Shown here: positions 45,353 to 54,970 of the stretch, one piece after another
How positions within the stretch are numbered: the first letter of the stretch is position 1
Layout: every line of letters begins with the position of its first letter
Origin: YC2-FULL-38-9 sp964629635
GTDB taxonomy: Bacteria > Patescibacteriota > Microgenomatia > UBA1406 > GWC2-37-13
Assembly: GCA_964629635.1 (NCBI GenBank)
Contig: CAZVQS010000001.1
Location: forward strand, 585,207 to 649,206
DNA: 64,000 nucleotides
Direction: 5' to 3'
The notes under the pieces: model-generated
Database searches by the model: none
What the model saw: the letters and a program-made list of their open reading frames with translations, nothing else
Told to the model about the DNA's origin: nothing
Program-made: the position numbers and the translations under genes

Positions 45353-46536
45353 AATAGGAAAAATTCGGGAAGCCCTCCCTTATTATAGAACGTATTTCCT
45401 GCTTTATCCTTATGCAGTCCAAGGCGCGGCAGTTCGTCCTCCTTCACAATGCAGGTCGTTTTTTTCGAAGCCCCGCAGACCGCGGCAAGGTCGGGTTCTC
45501 TTACCGTGTTAACGCCGATATGCGGCATGAAGAACTTGAGGAACCGCTGCAGGTCTTCTTTCTTGTCAGTGACACTGATGCTTCGGATTTGCTCATGGCT
45601 TTTCAGGTATAGGGCCAATTGGGTATTGGCATACCCCCATTCGGTTGAGTTTTTCCGGTCGAAATGGTTGTAAAACAGTTCCTGGTAATAAAACATATTA
45701 GCGGCGACAGCTAAGACGAGGAATACTTTCGTGAAGGGAGCAATGCGGCCCAGATCCAAATGCCAAAGGTAATGGTAGCCGAAGCCGACGATGATGGACA
45801 AAACGAGCAGCACCCCGACTCCGTTGAAAATGAAAAACGGCGACTTTCCGGAGAAATACGGAAGCAGCCCTACGGCATAGAGCAGAGCAAAGTAAGGGAT
45901 GCGCTTTTTCCAGAAACCCGACCGGTACAGATACACCGATCCCATGAAAAACGCGCAGATGTCGACCATCATGAAATGTCCGGTCCGGGGTATGCGCATG
46001 GTTGCGGACAGGTTTTCACCCGAGAAAAACAGTTTATGCAGATCCAGTGTTTCAAGGGTCCGGATGAACGTAATACCGTTCAGGAATCCGGGATCCGTCA
46101 GCCTGTTCCACGTGGCAGCCATGAAAACGAAAACAACGGATATATAAAACAGCAGGGATATCTTCCTGTTGCGTGCGAGAAGCGGCAGGGTAAGGCAGAA
46201 AAGGAGCGGGGCATAGAGGTTGATGGAGCGGGACAGCATAAACGCCCAGGGGCTGAAGACAAATACTCCCGAAACAGTCAGGGCAAGGCTCTTTTCGCCT
46301 TTTTCCCGCATGATAAAAAGGAACACAAGTGCAGATGCGGCTGATGTGAAAAAAGCCGACAGGTATCTCAAATTAACGAGGTCCAAGGAACCCGTCCTGA
46401 AAAGCGAGTAAAGGATTTCAAGTTCGCTTGACGTGAATCCGCTCGGGGTTACCGCGATGGCAGCCGCCTTAAAAAGAAAGGCACCCGCGAAAACGGACAG
46501 GGCAAGCAAAAAGGCGGAATTCCTGATATGTTTCAT
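45349..46536 (-). CDS. Divergent GT39-like membrane protein
   Basis: The 395-residue protein is the shortest of its type in this operon. Where active GT39 enzymes have Asp-Glu it has Ser37-Glu38 (FTSSELEILYSLFRTG). The rest of the topology (VFSPWAFMLSRSINLYAPLL, then further helices) still follows the family, and the external tail is short. It may be a degenerate enzyme, a regulatory partner, or one that uses Glu38/Glu40 differently. It overlaps both neighbours by ATGA, so it is made with them. Confidence 0.72.
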   Translation of the reverse strand: MKHIRNSAFLLALSVFAGAFLFKAAAIAVTPSGFTSSELEILYSLFRTGSLDLVNLRYLSAFFTSAASALVFLFIMREKGEKSLALTVSGVFVFSPWAFMLSRSINLYAPLLFCLTLPLLARNRKISLLFYISVVFVFMAATWNRLTDPGFLNGITFIRTLETLDLHKLFFSGENLSATMRIPRTGHFMMVDICAFFMGSVYLYRSGFWKKRIPYFALLYAVGLLPYFSGKSPFFIFNGVGVLLVLSIIVGFGYHYLWHLDLGRIAPFTKVFLVLAVAANMFYYQELFYNHFDRKNSTEWGYANTQLALYLKSHEQIRSISVTDKKEDLQRFLKFFMPHIGVNTVREPDLAAVCGASKKTTCIVKEDELPRLGLHKDKAGNTFYNKGGLPEFFLL

Positions 46537-48209
46537 AATGTGATCGTATAGAGCTGTTCCTTAATTTCCGATGTTGAGTCCATTTCACGCGGGACGATAC
46601 CGTTTTTTTCGATGGCTGCCCTGTTTTCCTGTATTTCAATTCCTGTTAGATAGATTTTCGTGCCCTTTTGTTTCACCAGTTCGGAAAATAGTTGGGGCGT
46701 GATATATTCCGGAAAATAATACTTGCCGTATCCGGTAATGCTTGTTATGCCGTCTTCGGTTTTTGTCCGTCTGGTATTCCGGAAAAACGCAGGGTCGGTT
46801 TTGTCGGCGAAAAGCAGGAAAATGTGGGGTTCGGCGGTGATTTTTTTCGATATATAGATCCTGGAATATTTCGGGTATTCGGAAGCTGCGAGCCTTGCGA
46901 CGAGGTTTTGTCGCGAGAAATACAGATGCGGGTGTTTTTCGGGTATCTTGTTAAAGTAGTAGTCGGCAAACCCGAAGAACGAAACTGTATACAGTGCCGC
47001 GGCGCCGGTGAATAAGGCCGCAGCCGTTTTCCTGCTTCCCATTCCTTTCAAAAGGGACAGGAATCCCCAGGCTGAAAGCAATTCCCAGGTTCCCAGCGCA
47101 CCAAGGTACCGCCGGTGTATTTCGCCTTCCGTGATTACGGACGGCAGGGGAGCGATGAGTATCCAAAAAAGCAAAACAAGTCGTGCAGCTTGAATTTTTT
47201 GTCCTCCCTTGTTCGACAATATGCCGGCGATGAGTATGATCAGACCGAGATAATAGAACGGGACCTGTACGGGATGCATCGGACCCCTGAATGAAATCTG
47301 CACGCTCTGGGGGACGGTGACATATCCGATCGCTCCCGAGGAAAAGTGTTTGACGTAGTTTTCGATCAGCCTGAATCCGAAGAATGTGGCTTTGTTGTGG
47401 AGGACGCGGGACATGAGATTGTTGCCGTCATGCTGCCGGTATTCGTTTATTTCAAGCTGTATGGATTTGGTTTCGCCGAAAATCCCCATGTACTTGAGCC
47501 TGACCAGACCCCCCTGTTTCAATTGGGTCAAGCCTATGGCGAATACGAGTGCGGCGAGTATGAGTACGGGAAGCTGCCTGCGAAGCTTGTCTTTGAAAAG
47601 CATGAAGTGGACGATTGCGAAAAACGCTATGAACAGGGGAGCCATGATCCGTCCGATATTGTAGGAAAAGAAAGCTACGAGGAGGGAAACGGTCGAAAGA
47701 AAAAGAAAAAGGATTTTTCGCGAGCCAAGATATTTCAGCTCGAAATACACTCCGGCAAGGATAAAAAAGCTTATTACCCCGATATCAAGCGCGAGGCGGG
47801 AATAAAATACGGCGTAGGCGGAGCAGGCGGTTAATACCGAAGCAAGGAGAGCGGTGCGTCTGTCGGAAAACAACTCCAGCGCGATCTTGTACACGAGGAA
47901 AATGGACAGCGTTCCCAGAAGCGCCGATATCAGCCGGACCGAAAAGACATTGAACCCCAGTATCCGGATGATGGGTGCGGTCAGGTACACATACGCGGGC
48001 AGTTTCGCGTCACCGAACGCGCGGAACAGTAAAGGCATGCGTACGCCCCACTCGTCCGCCCCTGTTTTGGCGATGGAATAGGCGTTGTAGGCAAAACTCG
48101 CCTCGTCCCAGTCGACGCCGGGCGTAATTCTGTCGAGGAGGTATACGCGCAGGAACAATCCGAGGGCTATGACCAAAAGGATCGGGAGCGATGCCTTTAA
48201 GTACTGCAT
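46533..48209 (-). CDS. GT39-type membrane glycosyltransferase
   Basis: The 558-residue protein is a close paralogue of the one at 23652. Loop 1 GVDWDEASFAYNAYSIAKTG has Asp35-Glu36, followed by RAFGDAKLPAYVYL and about ten helices. An external tail of about 150 residues follows. The start codon shares one base with the upstream stop (TAATG) and its stop overlaps the next start (ATGA). Polyprenyl-phosphate-dependent sugar transfer outside the cell is predicted from the family; the acceptor is unknown. Confidence 0.86.
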   Translation of the reverse strand: MQYLKASLPILLVIALGLFLRVYLLDRITPGVDWDEASFAYNAYSIAKTGADEWGVRMPLLFRAFGDAKLPAYVYLTAPIIRILGFNVFSVRLISALLGTLSIFLVYKIALELFSDRRTALLASVLTACSAYAVFYSRLALDIGVISFFILAGVYFELKYLGSRKILFLFLSTVSLLVAFFSYNIGRIMAPLFIAFFAIVHFMLFKDKLRRQLPVLILAALVFAIGLTQLKQGGLVRLKYMGIFGETKSIQLEINEYRQHDGNNLMSRVLHNKATFFGFRLIENYVKHFSSGAIGYVTVPQSVQISFRGPMHPVQVPFYYLGLIILIAGILSNKGGQKIQAARLVLLFWILIAPLPSVITEGEIHRRYLGALGTWELLSAWGFLSLLKGMGSRKTAAALFTGAAALYTVSFFGFADYYFNKIPEKHPHLYFSRQNLVARLAASEYPKYSRIYISKKITAEPHIFLLFADKTDPAFFRNTRRTKTEDGITSITGYGKYYFPEYITPQLFSELVKQKGTKIYLTGIEIQENRAAIEKNGIVPREMDSTSEIKEQLYTITL

Positions 48210-49726
48210 TACTTCGTAAGCTCAAGTAAATGGATGACCGATGTGTCCCCCGGTTTATAGTACGATTTCAAAAGCTTGACGGGCCAGTGTTTGGGATAGT
48301 CCGGATTCTGCGCGATGACGACCAGGATATATTTGTCCTTCAGTTCCGCCTGATGCTCCCGCAGCTCCGTTTCGCCAAGCGGCCATAATCCCTTTATGGA
48401 TATGGTGTCGCTGGGACGGAGGAACGTATCCAGGATATCGCCGGACATGCCGAAGTTCCCTTCCGCAAGGATGAGGACGGGCTTTGTTGCGGATTTTTCC
48501 CGGGCATACTGGATGATTTCCCGCGCGCCCAGCCCCACGGTCGGCCCCTCTACATACTGTCCCCGGTCGATCGGGGGAAGCGGGATCTTCGCATAATCAA
48601 ACCAGATGGGGTAATTGAAAAAGAACGCTCCGGCGGTTATCAGCGCAAGCGAAAACGCCAAAAGCTTTTTGTCCCTGAGCTGTCCGAGAAAGTAGGACGC
48701 GAGGACTACGATAAGCGTGCCAAAGAAAATGATATACCGGGGAAACAGGACCCGCGTCATGAACGCGATGCCTGCGTACGGGATGAGGATCCATGCGAGA
48801 AAATACGCGAAAAGCTTGCGGTCCTTTTTATAGAGCGCGATAAGCCCGAGGATTGCAAACGGCACGATGACCCATCCGAGTTCCGAGAAAACGTAATAGG
48901 GTATTATCTTCACGTTGTGGAATACCACCGCAAACGGGTCGGTGAGCCATTCCGGAAACGTCATGACGAAGGTTTTGTTTTTCTCCTCCACGAAATGGAG
49001 GAACGGGGAGAGACGCTGGATATTGTATATGAGCAGGGAAAGCACCCCTGTTATGCCGAAAAGCACGAAAAATGAAGGCAGTTTTTTGTTGGCTTTTGCC
49101 TTGAACGGCACGCCTTCGATCAGGAATCCCGCGAGCATCGAAAGCCCGACAAACACGCGCACCGAAGACTTGGCCAGCAAACCCATGCCTGCAGTAAGGC
49201 CGAACATGAGCGCGACGTCAAACCGCATGGTCCGGGCCAAAAGCACCGAAAAGAACAGGATCCATATGAAGAATCCGTTTACCCCCGAGTCGACCATGGC
49301 GAGCCGGTCGTAAAACAGGAAATAGGGGATGATGACATAGAGGAAACTGCCGATATGTGCCGTTTTTTTGCCGAAAAGGTAAAAAAGGAGGGTGAACATG
49401 CCGGAAAGTGCGAAAAATCCCGTCGCCACCGAAAACATCCTGCCTCCCATGAGCGCGTCGTTCGGAAAAAGCTTGAGGAACGGGATCGTGCCCCACGTCT
49501 GCAAAGGCTGTTTGCCGTCCGTCAATGAAACGAACCGCCAAGCCGCGTCGTGCCAGGCGACTTTGGCCCAATGGATGTAGATTCCCTCATCGTTGAAAAT
49601 AGGAAGCTCCAGCAGGTTCGTGATGCGGGTGAGGAAGTAAAGCGAAACGATCGCAAGGATAATGAGGATGTCCCGTTTCCCGAAGTGTTTTTTGACGAAA
49701 TTAAACAGGTGCGACAGGTCAAACAT
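48209..49726 (-). CDS. GT39-type membrane glycosyltransferase
   Basis: The 505-residue protein has loop 1 LPIFNDEGIYIHWAKV (Asp46-Glu47), DGKQPLQTWGTIPFL (matching the K-P-P/H-P-P loop of the family) and about ten membrane helices. It has a short external tail. The ATG at 49726 is preferred; a TTG 17 codons upstream lies within a dyad. It heads the seven-gene unit ending at 39676 and is preceded by an extended -10 promoter and two strong inverted repeats, so it is the likely control point for the flippase and its partners. Confidence 0.86.
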   Translation of the reverse strand: MFDLSHLFNFVKKHFGKRDILIILAIVSLYFLTRITNLLELPIFNDEGIYIHWAKVAWHDAAWRFVSLTDGKQPLQTWGTIPFLKLFPNDALMGGRMFSVATGFFALSGMFTLLFYLFGKKTAHIGSFLYVIIPYFLFYDRLAMVDSGVNGFFIWILFFSVLLARTMRFDVALMFGLTAGMGLLAKSSVRVFVGLSMLAGFLIEGVPFKAKANKKLPSFFVLFGITGVLSLLIYNIQRLSPFLHFVEEKNKTFVMTFPEWLTDPFAVVFHNVKIIPYYVFSELGWVIVPFAILGLIALYKKDRKLFAYFLAWILIPYAGIAFMTRVLFPRYIIFFGTLIVVLASYFLGQLRDKKLLAFSLALITAGAFFFNYPIWFDYAKIPLPPIDRGQYVEGPTVGLGAREIIQYAREKSATKPVLILAEGNFGMSGDILDTFLRPSDTISIKGLWPLGETELREHQAELKDKYILVVIAQNPDYPKHWPVKLLKSYYKPGDTSVIHLLELTK

Positions 49727-49742
49727 ACGGTGTATTGGATGG

Positions 49743-49765
49743 GTCCCGGATCTTTGGTCCGGGAC
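49743..49765 (-). promoter_or_regulatory. Perfect 8-bp hairpin in leader of the flippase operon
   Basis: GTCCCGGA and TCCGGGAC flank a 7-nt loop, 17 nt before the ATG at 49726. No U-run follows on either strand, so it is not a simple terminator. An RNA control element or protein-binding site is possible. Confidence 0.5.
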
Positions 49766-49790
49766 AATATGCAACAACTTTGTGCATATT
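49766..49790 (-). promoter_or_regulatory. Palindromic operator candidate at transcription start
   Basis: AATATGCA-N9-TGCATATT, a perfect 8-bp dyad, begins 2 nt downstream of the -10 box (49797-49792) and covers the predicted start site. That is a typical place for a repressor operator. No obvious regulator gene adjoins it. Confidence 0.45.
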
Positions 49791-49791
49791 T

Positions 49792-49800
49792 ATTATACCA
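49792..49800 (-). promoter_or_regulatory. Extended -10 promoter of the flippase operon
   Basis: TGG followed by a perfect TATAAT on the minus strand. No -35 match is seen at 17 nt, as is common for extended -10 promoters. Confidence 0.6.
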
Positions 49801-49811
49801 TTTTCAGCCTT

Positions 49812-51275
49812 TCAGGGAGCCTGGTAGAGAAGATACGTTCTGTTTTCGGAAGGCACCTTCCGCATCCCCTTTTCAGGGGGTAAAACACTGCCATCTTCCG
49901 ATCCGATAATCAGACATTCGCCCCTGTCCGGATTCCTGAAGGTATCCTTCGCGGCATTTTCCTCATACAGGTACGTCGTATCGGTATCGCTGTAATAGGC
50001 GATTGAAGGATGGTTGCCCCACCAGGTGGTTGTCGAAATGACCAGGTCCATGGATTTCAAGGTCGCATAGGAAGTGCGCGTGTCGCGGCTTACCAGCACC
50101 TTCAGACTGCTGCAGTCGTGTTTTTTTGCTTCTATGGCTATGAGCTGGTGGTCCTCCCAGGTGGAAAAAGGCCGGGAAAAGAGCATGGAAACGGGGGTTA
50201 TGGTGAAAAAATACAAAGAGCCAAGAGCGGCAAACAGGCCGAGCCTTAACAGGGTATTCTTCACGAGACTGACGGGATATGCGGAAAGCAGGGCAAACTG
50301 AGTCAGTACCGGATAGATATACCATTCTATCTTGGTTTTCGTGACATTAAGGAACAGGAACCAGGGGAGGAATATGAGGGATATGAATGCGGGGAGTCTC
50401 TCCTTCTTTTTCGCGAAAAACGCGTACGCCAAATAAACGGAGGACATGAGGGCGGGAATGAGCAGGAGTTTGAACTGATCGATGAGGACCGTGACATAAA
50501 AGGTCCGCTGACCGAAGTGCTGCTCGATGGAGGAGGCGACGCGTTTGAAATGGCTGTCGATAAACTGGTATTGGATAAAGGGATACCCGAACCGCGCGAG
50601 CATGTACACGAACCATAACGATGCAATTGCCGACTGGAGGAGTATTTTGCCGGCCTGTTCCCTGAATACGGCAAACGATATGTCTTTCCGGATAAGGCAG
50701 TAGGCGTGGTACAGGAGAAACATCAGGGGAGGAAAAAAACCCAGCAGGGATTTGCTCAGGACCGCAATAATCAGGAACAGCGTACTGGGGACAAAACGGT
50801 CATACCACAGGACGTATCCGAGCCAGCCGATCATGAGGAACACGTCGACATTGAGAGCGATGGATCTTTGGAAATACACGGGCAGGAATGCGGTGATGAC
50901 GACCGCAAGGAGGGATGCGGTTCTACTTTTCGTAACCCGCAAAGAAAGCCTGTAGAGGAATGCCAGAACCGTGACGCTGAGCAAAAGCGTTGCGATGCGC
51001 GTGGATATCTCCGGCTGCACGGGAAGCAGTCCGACGAGGCCGTAAAAAAGGTTGGGAACCGGCGGCTTGTCGAGCCACGGACGGCCTTGCCAGTAGGGAA
51101 CCAGAAGCGAGGCTTTGCGCATCATTTCACGCCCCACCTGCGCATAGATCGATTCATCCCAGTCGAAAAACGGCGGAGGGTTGGTGACTATTTTGTATGA
51201 GACCGCGCAAAAGAATGCAGCCAGAAACACGATAACGGGCACATGATATATCCAATCAGGTTTTTTTTGTTTCAT
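49812..51275 (-). CDS. GT39-type membrane glycosyltransferase (ArnT-like)
   Basis: The 487-residue protein shows the most ArnT-like features of the set: FFDWDESIYAQVGREMM (Asp40-Glu41) and GRPWLDKPPVPNLF, the lysine-containing loop that binds the lipid-phosphate donor. About ten helices and an external tail of about 130 residues follow. The ATG at 51275 is used; upstream in-frame sequence is not protein-like. It overlaps the preceding gene by 20 nt and is last in the unit starting at 57168. Confidence 0.88.
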   Translation of the reverse strand: MKQKKPDWIYHVPVIVFLAAFFCAVSYKIVTNPPPFFDWDESIYAQVGREMMRKASLLVPYWQGRPWLDKPPVPNLFYGLVGLLPVQPEISTRIATLLLSVTVLAFLYRLSLRVTKSRTASLLAVVITAFLPVYFQRSIALNVDVFLMIGWLGYVLWYDRFVPSTLFLIIAVLSKSLLGFFPPLMFLLYHAYCLIRKDISFAVFREQAGKILLQSAIASLWFVYMLARFGYPFIQYQFIDSHFKRVASSIEQHFGQRTFYVTVLIDQFKLLLIPALMSSVYLAYAFFAKKKERLPAFISLIFLPWFLFLNVTKTKIEWYIYPVLTQFALLSAYPVSLVKNTLLRLGLFAALGSLYFFTITPVSMLFSRPFSTWEDHQLIAIEAKKHDCSSLKVLVSRDTRTSYATLKSMDLVISTTTWWGNHPSIAYYSDTDTTYLYEENAAKDTFRNPDRGECLIIGSEDGSVLPPEKGMRKVPSENRTYLLYQAP

Positions 51276-52431
51276 ATTTCTTTGCTTTGAACTGCTGATG
51301 GAGGGTAAAGGCGATAAGGACATAGGAGGGCAGGTAAAAAAGGAGCAGGTAGCGGGGTGATATGGGCGTGAAGGAGAGGTACAGGAGAAGGAAGATGTTC
51401 CACAGGGTGATAAACAGGCTCCCCGAAAGAAGGGGAGGCGCTTTTGTACGGCGCTTCGCGTAGAGTACAAGGATGGCTATCATGGACAGAACGGCAAGCA
51501 CGAACAGTATGGGCCAGAATACGCTCCAATGCTCGTATGATATGAACCCACGGTCACCCCACCAAATTTTCCACCGGTTGAAAAGGACAAAGGGGAAAAT
51601 ACTGCCCCAGGTGCTGTTGTCCTTGGCGGAGTTGGTGCTCCAGTAGAGGAAAATCCACTTCTGGGATTTCGCAAAGTCGACAATGGAATTACCTGTCAGG
51701 AAAAACATCGTATATGAGGCGAGGTATGTTGCGCCCGCCGCTGACATGATGACCGGCACGGTCCTGAGCAATGCGCGTATAGGTTCTTTAACCGCAATAA
51801 TGACAAACAGGCCGAAAACTCCGGCGGCAAGGAACGCGGGAAAGTACATTTTGCTTGAGGCAACCATACCGAGCGCGATTCCCGCAAAAACAAGCATTAC
51901 GTTCCTGCGGTTCCTCAGCCACAGGCAAACGGAAAGGATGAAACACATGAGGAAAAAAGCCTGGAATAAGTCAAGAAGGGGCGCATATATGATCTGGTCC
52001 ATGAAAACGGTATCGGCGGAAAGGAAAAACAAGGCAAGGGACGAGAGAAGATGTGATTTCGTGAAGGTATATACGAATGAATACAAGAGGATGCAGGTCA
52101 GTCCGGCAAAGACGAAGGATGCGGTTTTCGGATTATTGGTGAGGAGGAGGAAAAACCCGATGACATATTTGGCAAGGGGCGGGTGATCCGAATTGACGAG
52201 AATGGGGTTTGACCCGGTTGCGTATTTATAGCTTGCCCATACATATATTTCTTCGTCCGAAATGGGATGCTTGGACATGGGAACCATATACTGGGAGGCG
52301 TTGTATTTTTTTTCGTATACTTCAGCATCAAATTGTTTGGAAAGTTTGTCCCTGTTGCGCAGGAGCGGAACCGTGATCTGGATGACGGAGACGCCGATCA
52401 GAAGGACGGTGAGCATTTTTCTGGCGGTCAT
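51256..52431 (-). CDS. GT39-type glycosyltransferase, tandem paralogue A
   Basis: The 391-residue protein has SDEEIYVWASYKYATG (Asp-Glu-Glu in loop 1) and LVNSDHPPLAKYVIG, the HPPL-K loop of GT39 enzymes. MDQIIYAPLLDLFQAFFL and PRYLLLFYLPSYV are shared with the next gene upstream. About 60 residues of external sequence lie between the first helix and the second. It has only a short C-terminal tail. It overlaps tandem paralogue B by ATGA; the pair looks like an old local duplication. Confidence 0.85.
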   Translation of the reverse strand: MTARKMLTVLLIGVSVIQITVPLLRNRDKLSKQFDAEVYEKKYNASQYMVPMSKHPISDEEIYVWASYKYATGSNPILVNSDHPPLAKYVIGFFLLLTNNPKTASFVFAGLTCILLYSFVYTFTKSHLLSSLALFFLSADTVFMDQIIYAPLLDLFQAFFLMCFILSVCLWLRNRRNVMLVFAGIALGMVASSKMYFPAFLAAGVFGLFVIIAVKEPIRALLRTVPVIMSAAGATYLASYTMFFLTGNSIVDFAKSQKWIFLYWSTNSAKDNSTWGSIFPFVLFNRWKIWWGDRGFISYEHWSVFWPILFVLAVLSMIAILVLYAKRRTKAPPLLSGSLFITLWNIFLLLYLSFTPISPRYLLLFYLPSYVLIAFTLHQQFKAKKYETKKT

Positions 52432-53693
52432 TCTTTTTTATACAGGAAATAACTGGCGATGAGTGCATGGTAGGGGATAAAAAGGAGCAGGAGGTACCGG
52501 GGAAATACGGGAAACAGGAGGAGAAAAATATTGTAGACGAGCGCAAAGACCGCAACAGACATGATTGTGTAGTTTTTCTTCGGGATGATGTTCCTTCGGA
52601 AAAAACGGAAGGATACATACCAGCCGGCAATGAACAGGAACATCCACATGATAGTCCACTGCTCGTATGCAGTGACGGAGTTTGCCGCATCCCAGAACTT
52701 CCATGATCCCGTGAATATGAGACGCAGATAGTTGCCGATGTAGGGGAACGGGCTGATGCCTGACTGGCGGTAAAAGGTTACGATATACTTCTGCACACCG
52801 AGAAATTTCCTCAGGGTTCCGCCCTGGAGGAAAAACGGCAGGTACGTGAGGGTGAAAGTGATCAGGGCGGCCGCGTTGAGGACCGCAAAATCCCTGAGTT
52901 TCCGTAAAATTTTGCCTTTTCCGAGGAGCATAGCGGCGCAGATCCAGATATTGAAGACAAGAAAATAGACGAAAAACGTCTTGACGGAAACGAGGAGGCC
53001 GAGGGATATGCCGCCCGCGACAAGAAATGCGTGATTCCCTGTTTTGCGGTGGTAATGGAGGGCTATGAAAACCGGTATGAGAAACAGGAGCTGGAACAGG
53101 TCAAGCTGTGGACCGTTGATAAGCTGGTCGACAAACAGGGTATGGGTTGCAGTGAGAAACACCGCAAGCGCCGCGGCAGCGCGGGATCCGGACATGAGGA
53201 ACGTTAGCCAGAACAGGAAAACAAGCGACAGTGCACCCGCGACGATGAGGATGATGTGTTCGTTCCCGAAAATAGCGATCGACAGGCCGATCAGGTATTT
53301 GCCGAGCGGCGGGTGTTCGGGATTGAGGAGCGTCGGGTCTTTGCCGTGCAGATATTCGTATCCGGCATAAGCGTAAAGCTGCGCGTCGGAGATTCCTTTT
53401 TTCCGCAGGTCCCCGATTATCCGCTCTTTCGTCTTATCGGTGTTTTCCCTGTTTTTGTTTTCGTCGACGTAATTGTTCCATCCCGTATATCCTTTTCCCA
53501 CTGCCCATTTTTCCAGAACCACCGATTCGGAGAAATTCTGGGACTGCTGCCACTGCGACTCCTCATACGCCTTTTTCGTTTTCGCGAAATCAAAGGGTTT
53601 CGCAAAGAGGGGAGCGTTCTGGATAATGACGAGCGCAAGGTATATGCCGGTCGTCAGCAAAAGTATCAGGGAACCGATGGTGTCTTTTTTCAT
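52428..53693 (-). CDS. GT39-type glycosyltransferase, tandem paralogue B
   Basis: The 421-residue protein parallels the gene at 51256: LLNPEHPPLGKYLIG, VDQLINGPQLDLFQLLFL and PRYLLLLFIPYHAL. Its first external loop is longer (about 100 residues, with many charged residues), and where paralogue A has SDEE it has SDAQLYAYAGYEYLHG. So the usual acidic pair is not obvious and may have changed. The ATG at 53693 gives an ATGA overlap with the upstream gene and is preferred over a start 9 nt earlier. Confidence 0.82.
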   Translation of the reverse strand: MKKDTIGSLILLLTTGIYLALVIIQNAPLFAKPFDFAKTKKAYEESQWQQSQNFSESVVLEKWAVGKGYTGWNNYVDENKNRENTDKTKERIIGDLRKKGISDAQLYAYAGYEYLHGKDPTLLNPEHPPLGKYLIGLSIAIFGNEHIILIVAGALSLVFLFWLTFLMSGSRAAAALAVFLTATHTLFVDQLINGPQLDLFQLLFLIPVFIALHYHRKTGNHAFLVAGGISLGLLVSVKTFFVYFLVFNIWICAAMLLGKGKILRKLRDFAVLNAAALITFTLTYLPFFLQGGTLRKFLGVQKYIVTFYRQSGISPFPYIGNYLRLIFTGSWKFWDAANSVTAYEQWTIMWMFLFIAGWYVSFRFFRRNIIPKKNYTIMSVAVFALVYNIFLLLFPVFPRYLLLLFIPYHALIASYFLYKKE

Positions 53694-54970
53694 TTGTCCC
53701 ATTTCAAATAAGTTTGTAAATCGCCGCCCGCCTCGAACGCTTCCTCAAATACCGCTGCCTGGTGTACGAAATAGGTCCGCAGTTCATAAATGCCGGATGC
53801 GGCAAAAAGTACCGCAATTGCGGCCAGCGTAAGCGCTTTTCTCTTTTTGGATCCGGCAAATGCCAGGAGTTTTGATGCAACGATCCCTATGAAATATATT
53901 ACACCGGGAATCGCAGTGAACGTGCGCAGCATATTCGGGTTTTCCCACGGATATGTGACCAGGGTCGGCGCAAGGGAGATGAGGAACCACATGAAAAACA
54001 CCGTGCTGTATTTGTTTTTCAGATCCAGGACACAGAAGATGAGCCCCGTAATAAAAAGCGCTCCGGTTATCGGATTGAGCGCGGGTTTATTGGGGTAATT
54101 GTGCCTGCCGTTCACGTCGCCGCGCACATTGAAAATGCCGGCCGTGGACTTGAGGTTGCGGACGAAAAACTCGCCTTTTTCCTCCAATGTCATCTCATGG
54201 TTGTCGGGATAGAACTGCTGGTAAAAACGGGTATCCTTGTGTATGGAAAGGTAAATGGTCAGGGGCAGGATCAGGATGAAAAACGGTATGAAAAACGGAA
54301 GAAGCAGGCGCAGCACCTGTTTGATTGACGGCAGGGAAAAACTCCTGACGTTGTGAAACGCAAAAAGCGCAAGGGGAATGACCGCGAATATGCGTCCCGG
54401 CTGGTACGAATTGTAGGCTAGGCCAGCGGCTATGCCTGATAAAACAAGCCATTTCCAGCTGCCGGTTCCTTTGGCGTTTTTATCCGCTTCCTCCCGGCTG
54501 ATGAAACGTACCATGCCGTACAGGGACAAAAGTTCAAGAAACAGGAGGAACGTAGCCTCAAACCCGAATCGCGCGAAATTGAAATACCACCGCGTTGTCG
54601 CAAACAAAAGAGTCAAAAGCAGGGGCAGGACGGCGTTTTTCGGGAAGGCACGCTTGAAGACCGCGTAAAAGAGGATGGGATTGAGCACCCCGAAAACCGC
54701 GGCCGGGATGCGGAGCGCCAGTAAGCTTACCCCGAAAAGTTTGAAACTCAAAAGCAAAAGGTAGAAATAAAGCGTTGCGTGTCCGGTCGCAAGGAAACTG
54801 TAGGGCGTATAGGGAATCGTGCCCAGGTTAATGGCAAGTTTTGCGAATTCGATTTCGTCGAACGTGGTGTTGCGGGGCACTTCCATGAACCGGTAGCCAA
54901 CCACGCCCAAGGCAAGGAAAAAGATTATGAAGGGGGCGAACCGTTTAATGGTATTTGCTGGTGAGGTCAT
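53690..54970 (-). CDS. GT39-type membrane glycosyltransferase
   Basis: The 426-residue protein has loop 1 NTTFDEIEFAKLAINLG (Asp38-Glu39) and SFLATGHATLYFYLLLLSFK, followed by about ten helices. YNSYQPGRIFAVIPLALFAFH is a loop found in many of these enzymes. The external tail is short. Its start overlaps the end of the upstream DPM1/ALG5-like gene by 26 nt, so it is made together with the enzyme that probably supplies its lipid-linked donor. Confidence 0.86.
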   Translation of the reverse strand: MTSPANTIKRFAPFIIFFLALGVVGYRFMEVPRNTTFDEIEFAKLAINLGTIPYTPYSFLATGHATLYFYLLLLSFKLFGVSLLALRIPAAVFGVLNPILFYAVFKRAFPKNAVLPLLLTLLFATTRWYFNFARFGFEATFLLFLELLSLYGMVRFISREEADKNAKGTGSWKWLVLSGIAAGLAYNSYQPGRIFAVIPLALFAFHNVRSFSLPSIKQVLRLLLPFFIPFFILILPLTIYLSIHKDTRFYQQFYPDNHEMTLEEKGEFFVRNLKSTAGIFNVRGDVNGRHNYPNKPALNPITGALFITGLIFCVLDLKNKYSTVFFMWFLISLAPTLVTYPWENPNMLRTFTAIPGVIYFIGIVASKLLAFAGSKKRKALTLAAIAVLFAASGIYELRTYFVHQAAVFEEAFEAGGDLQTYLKWDK

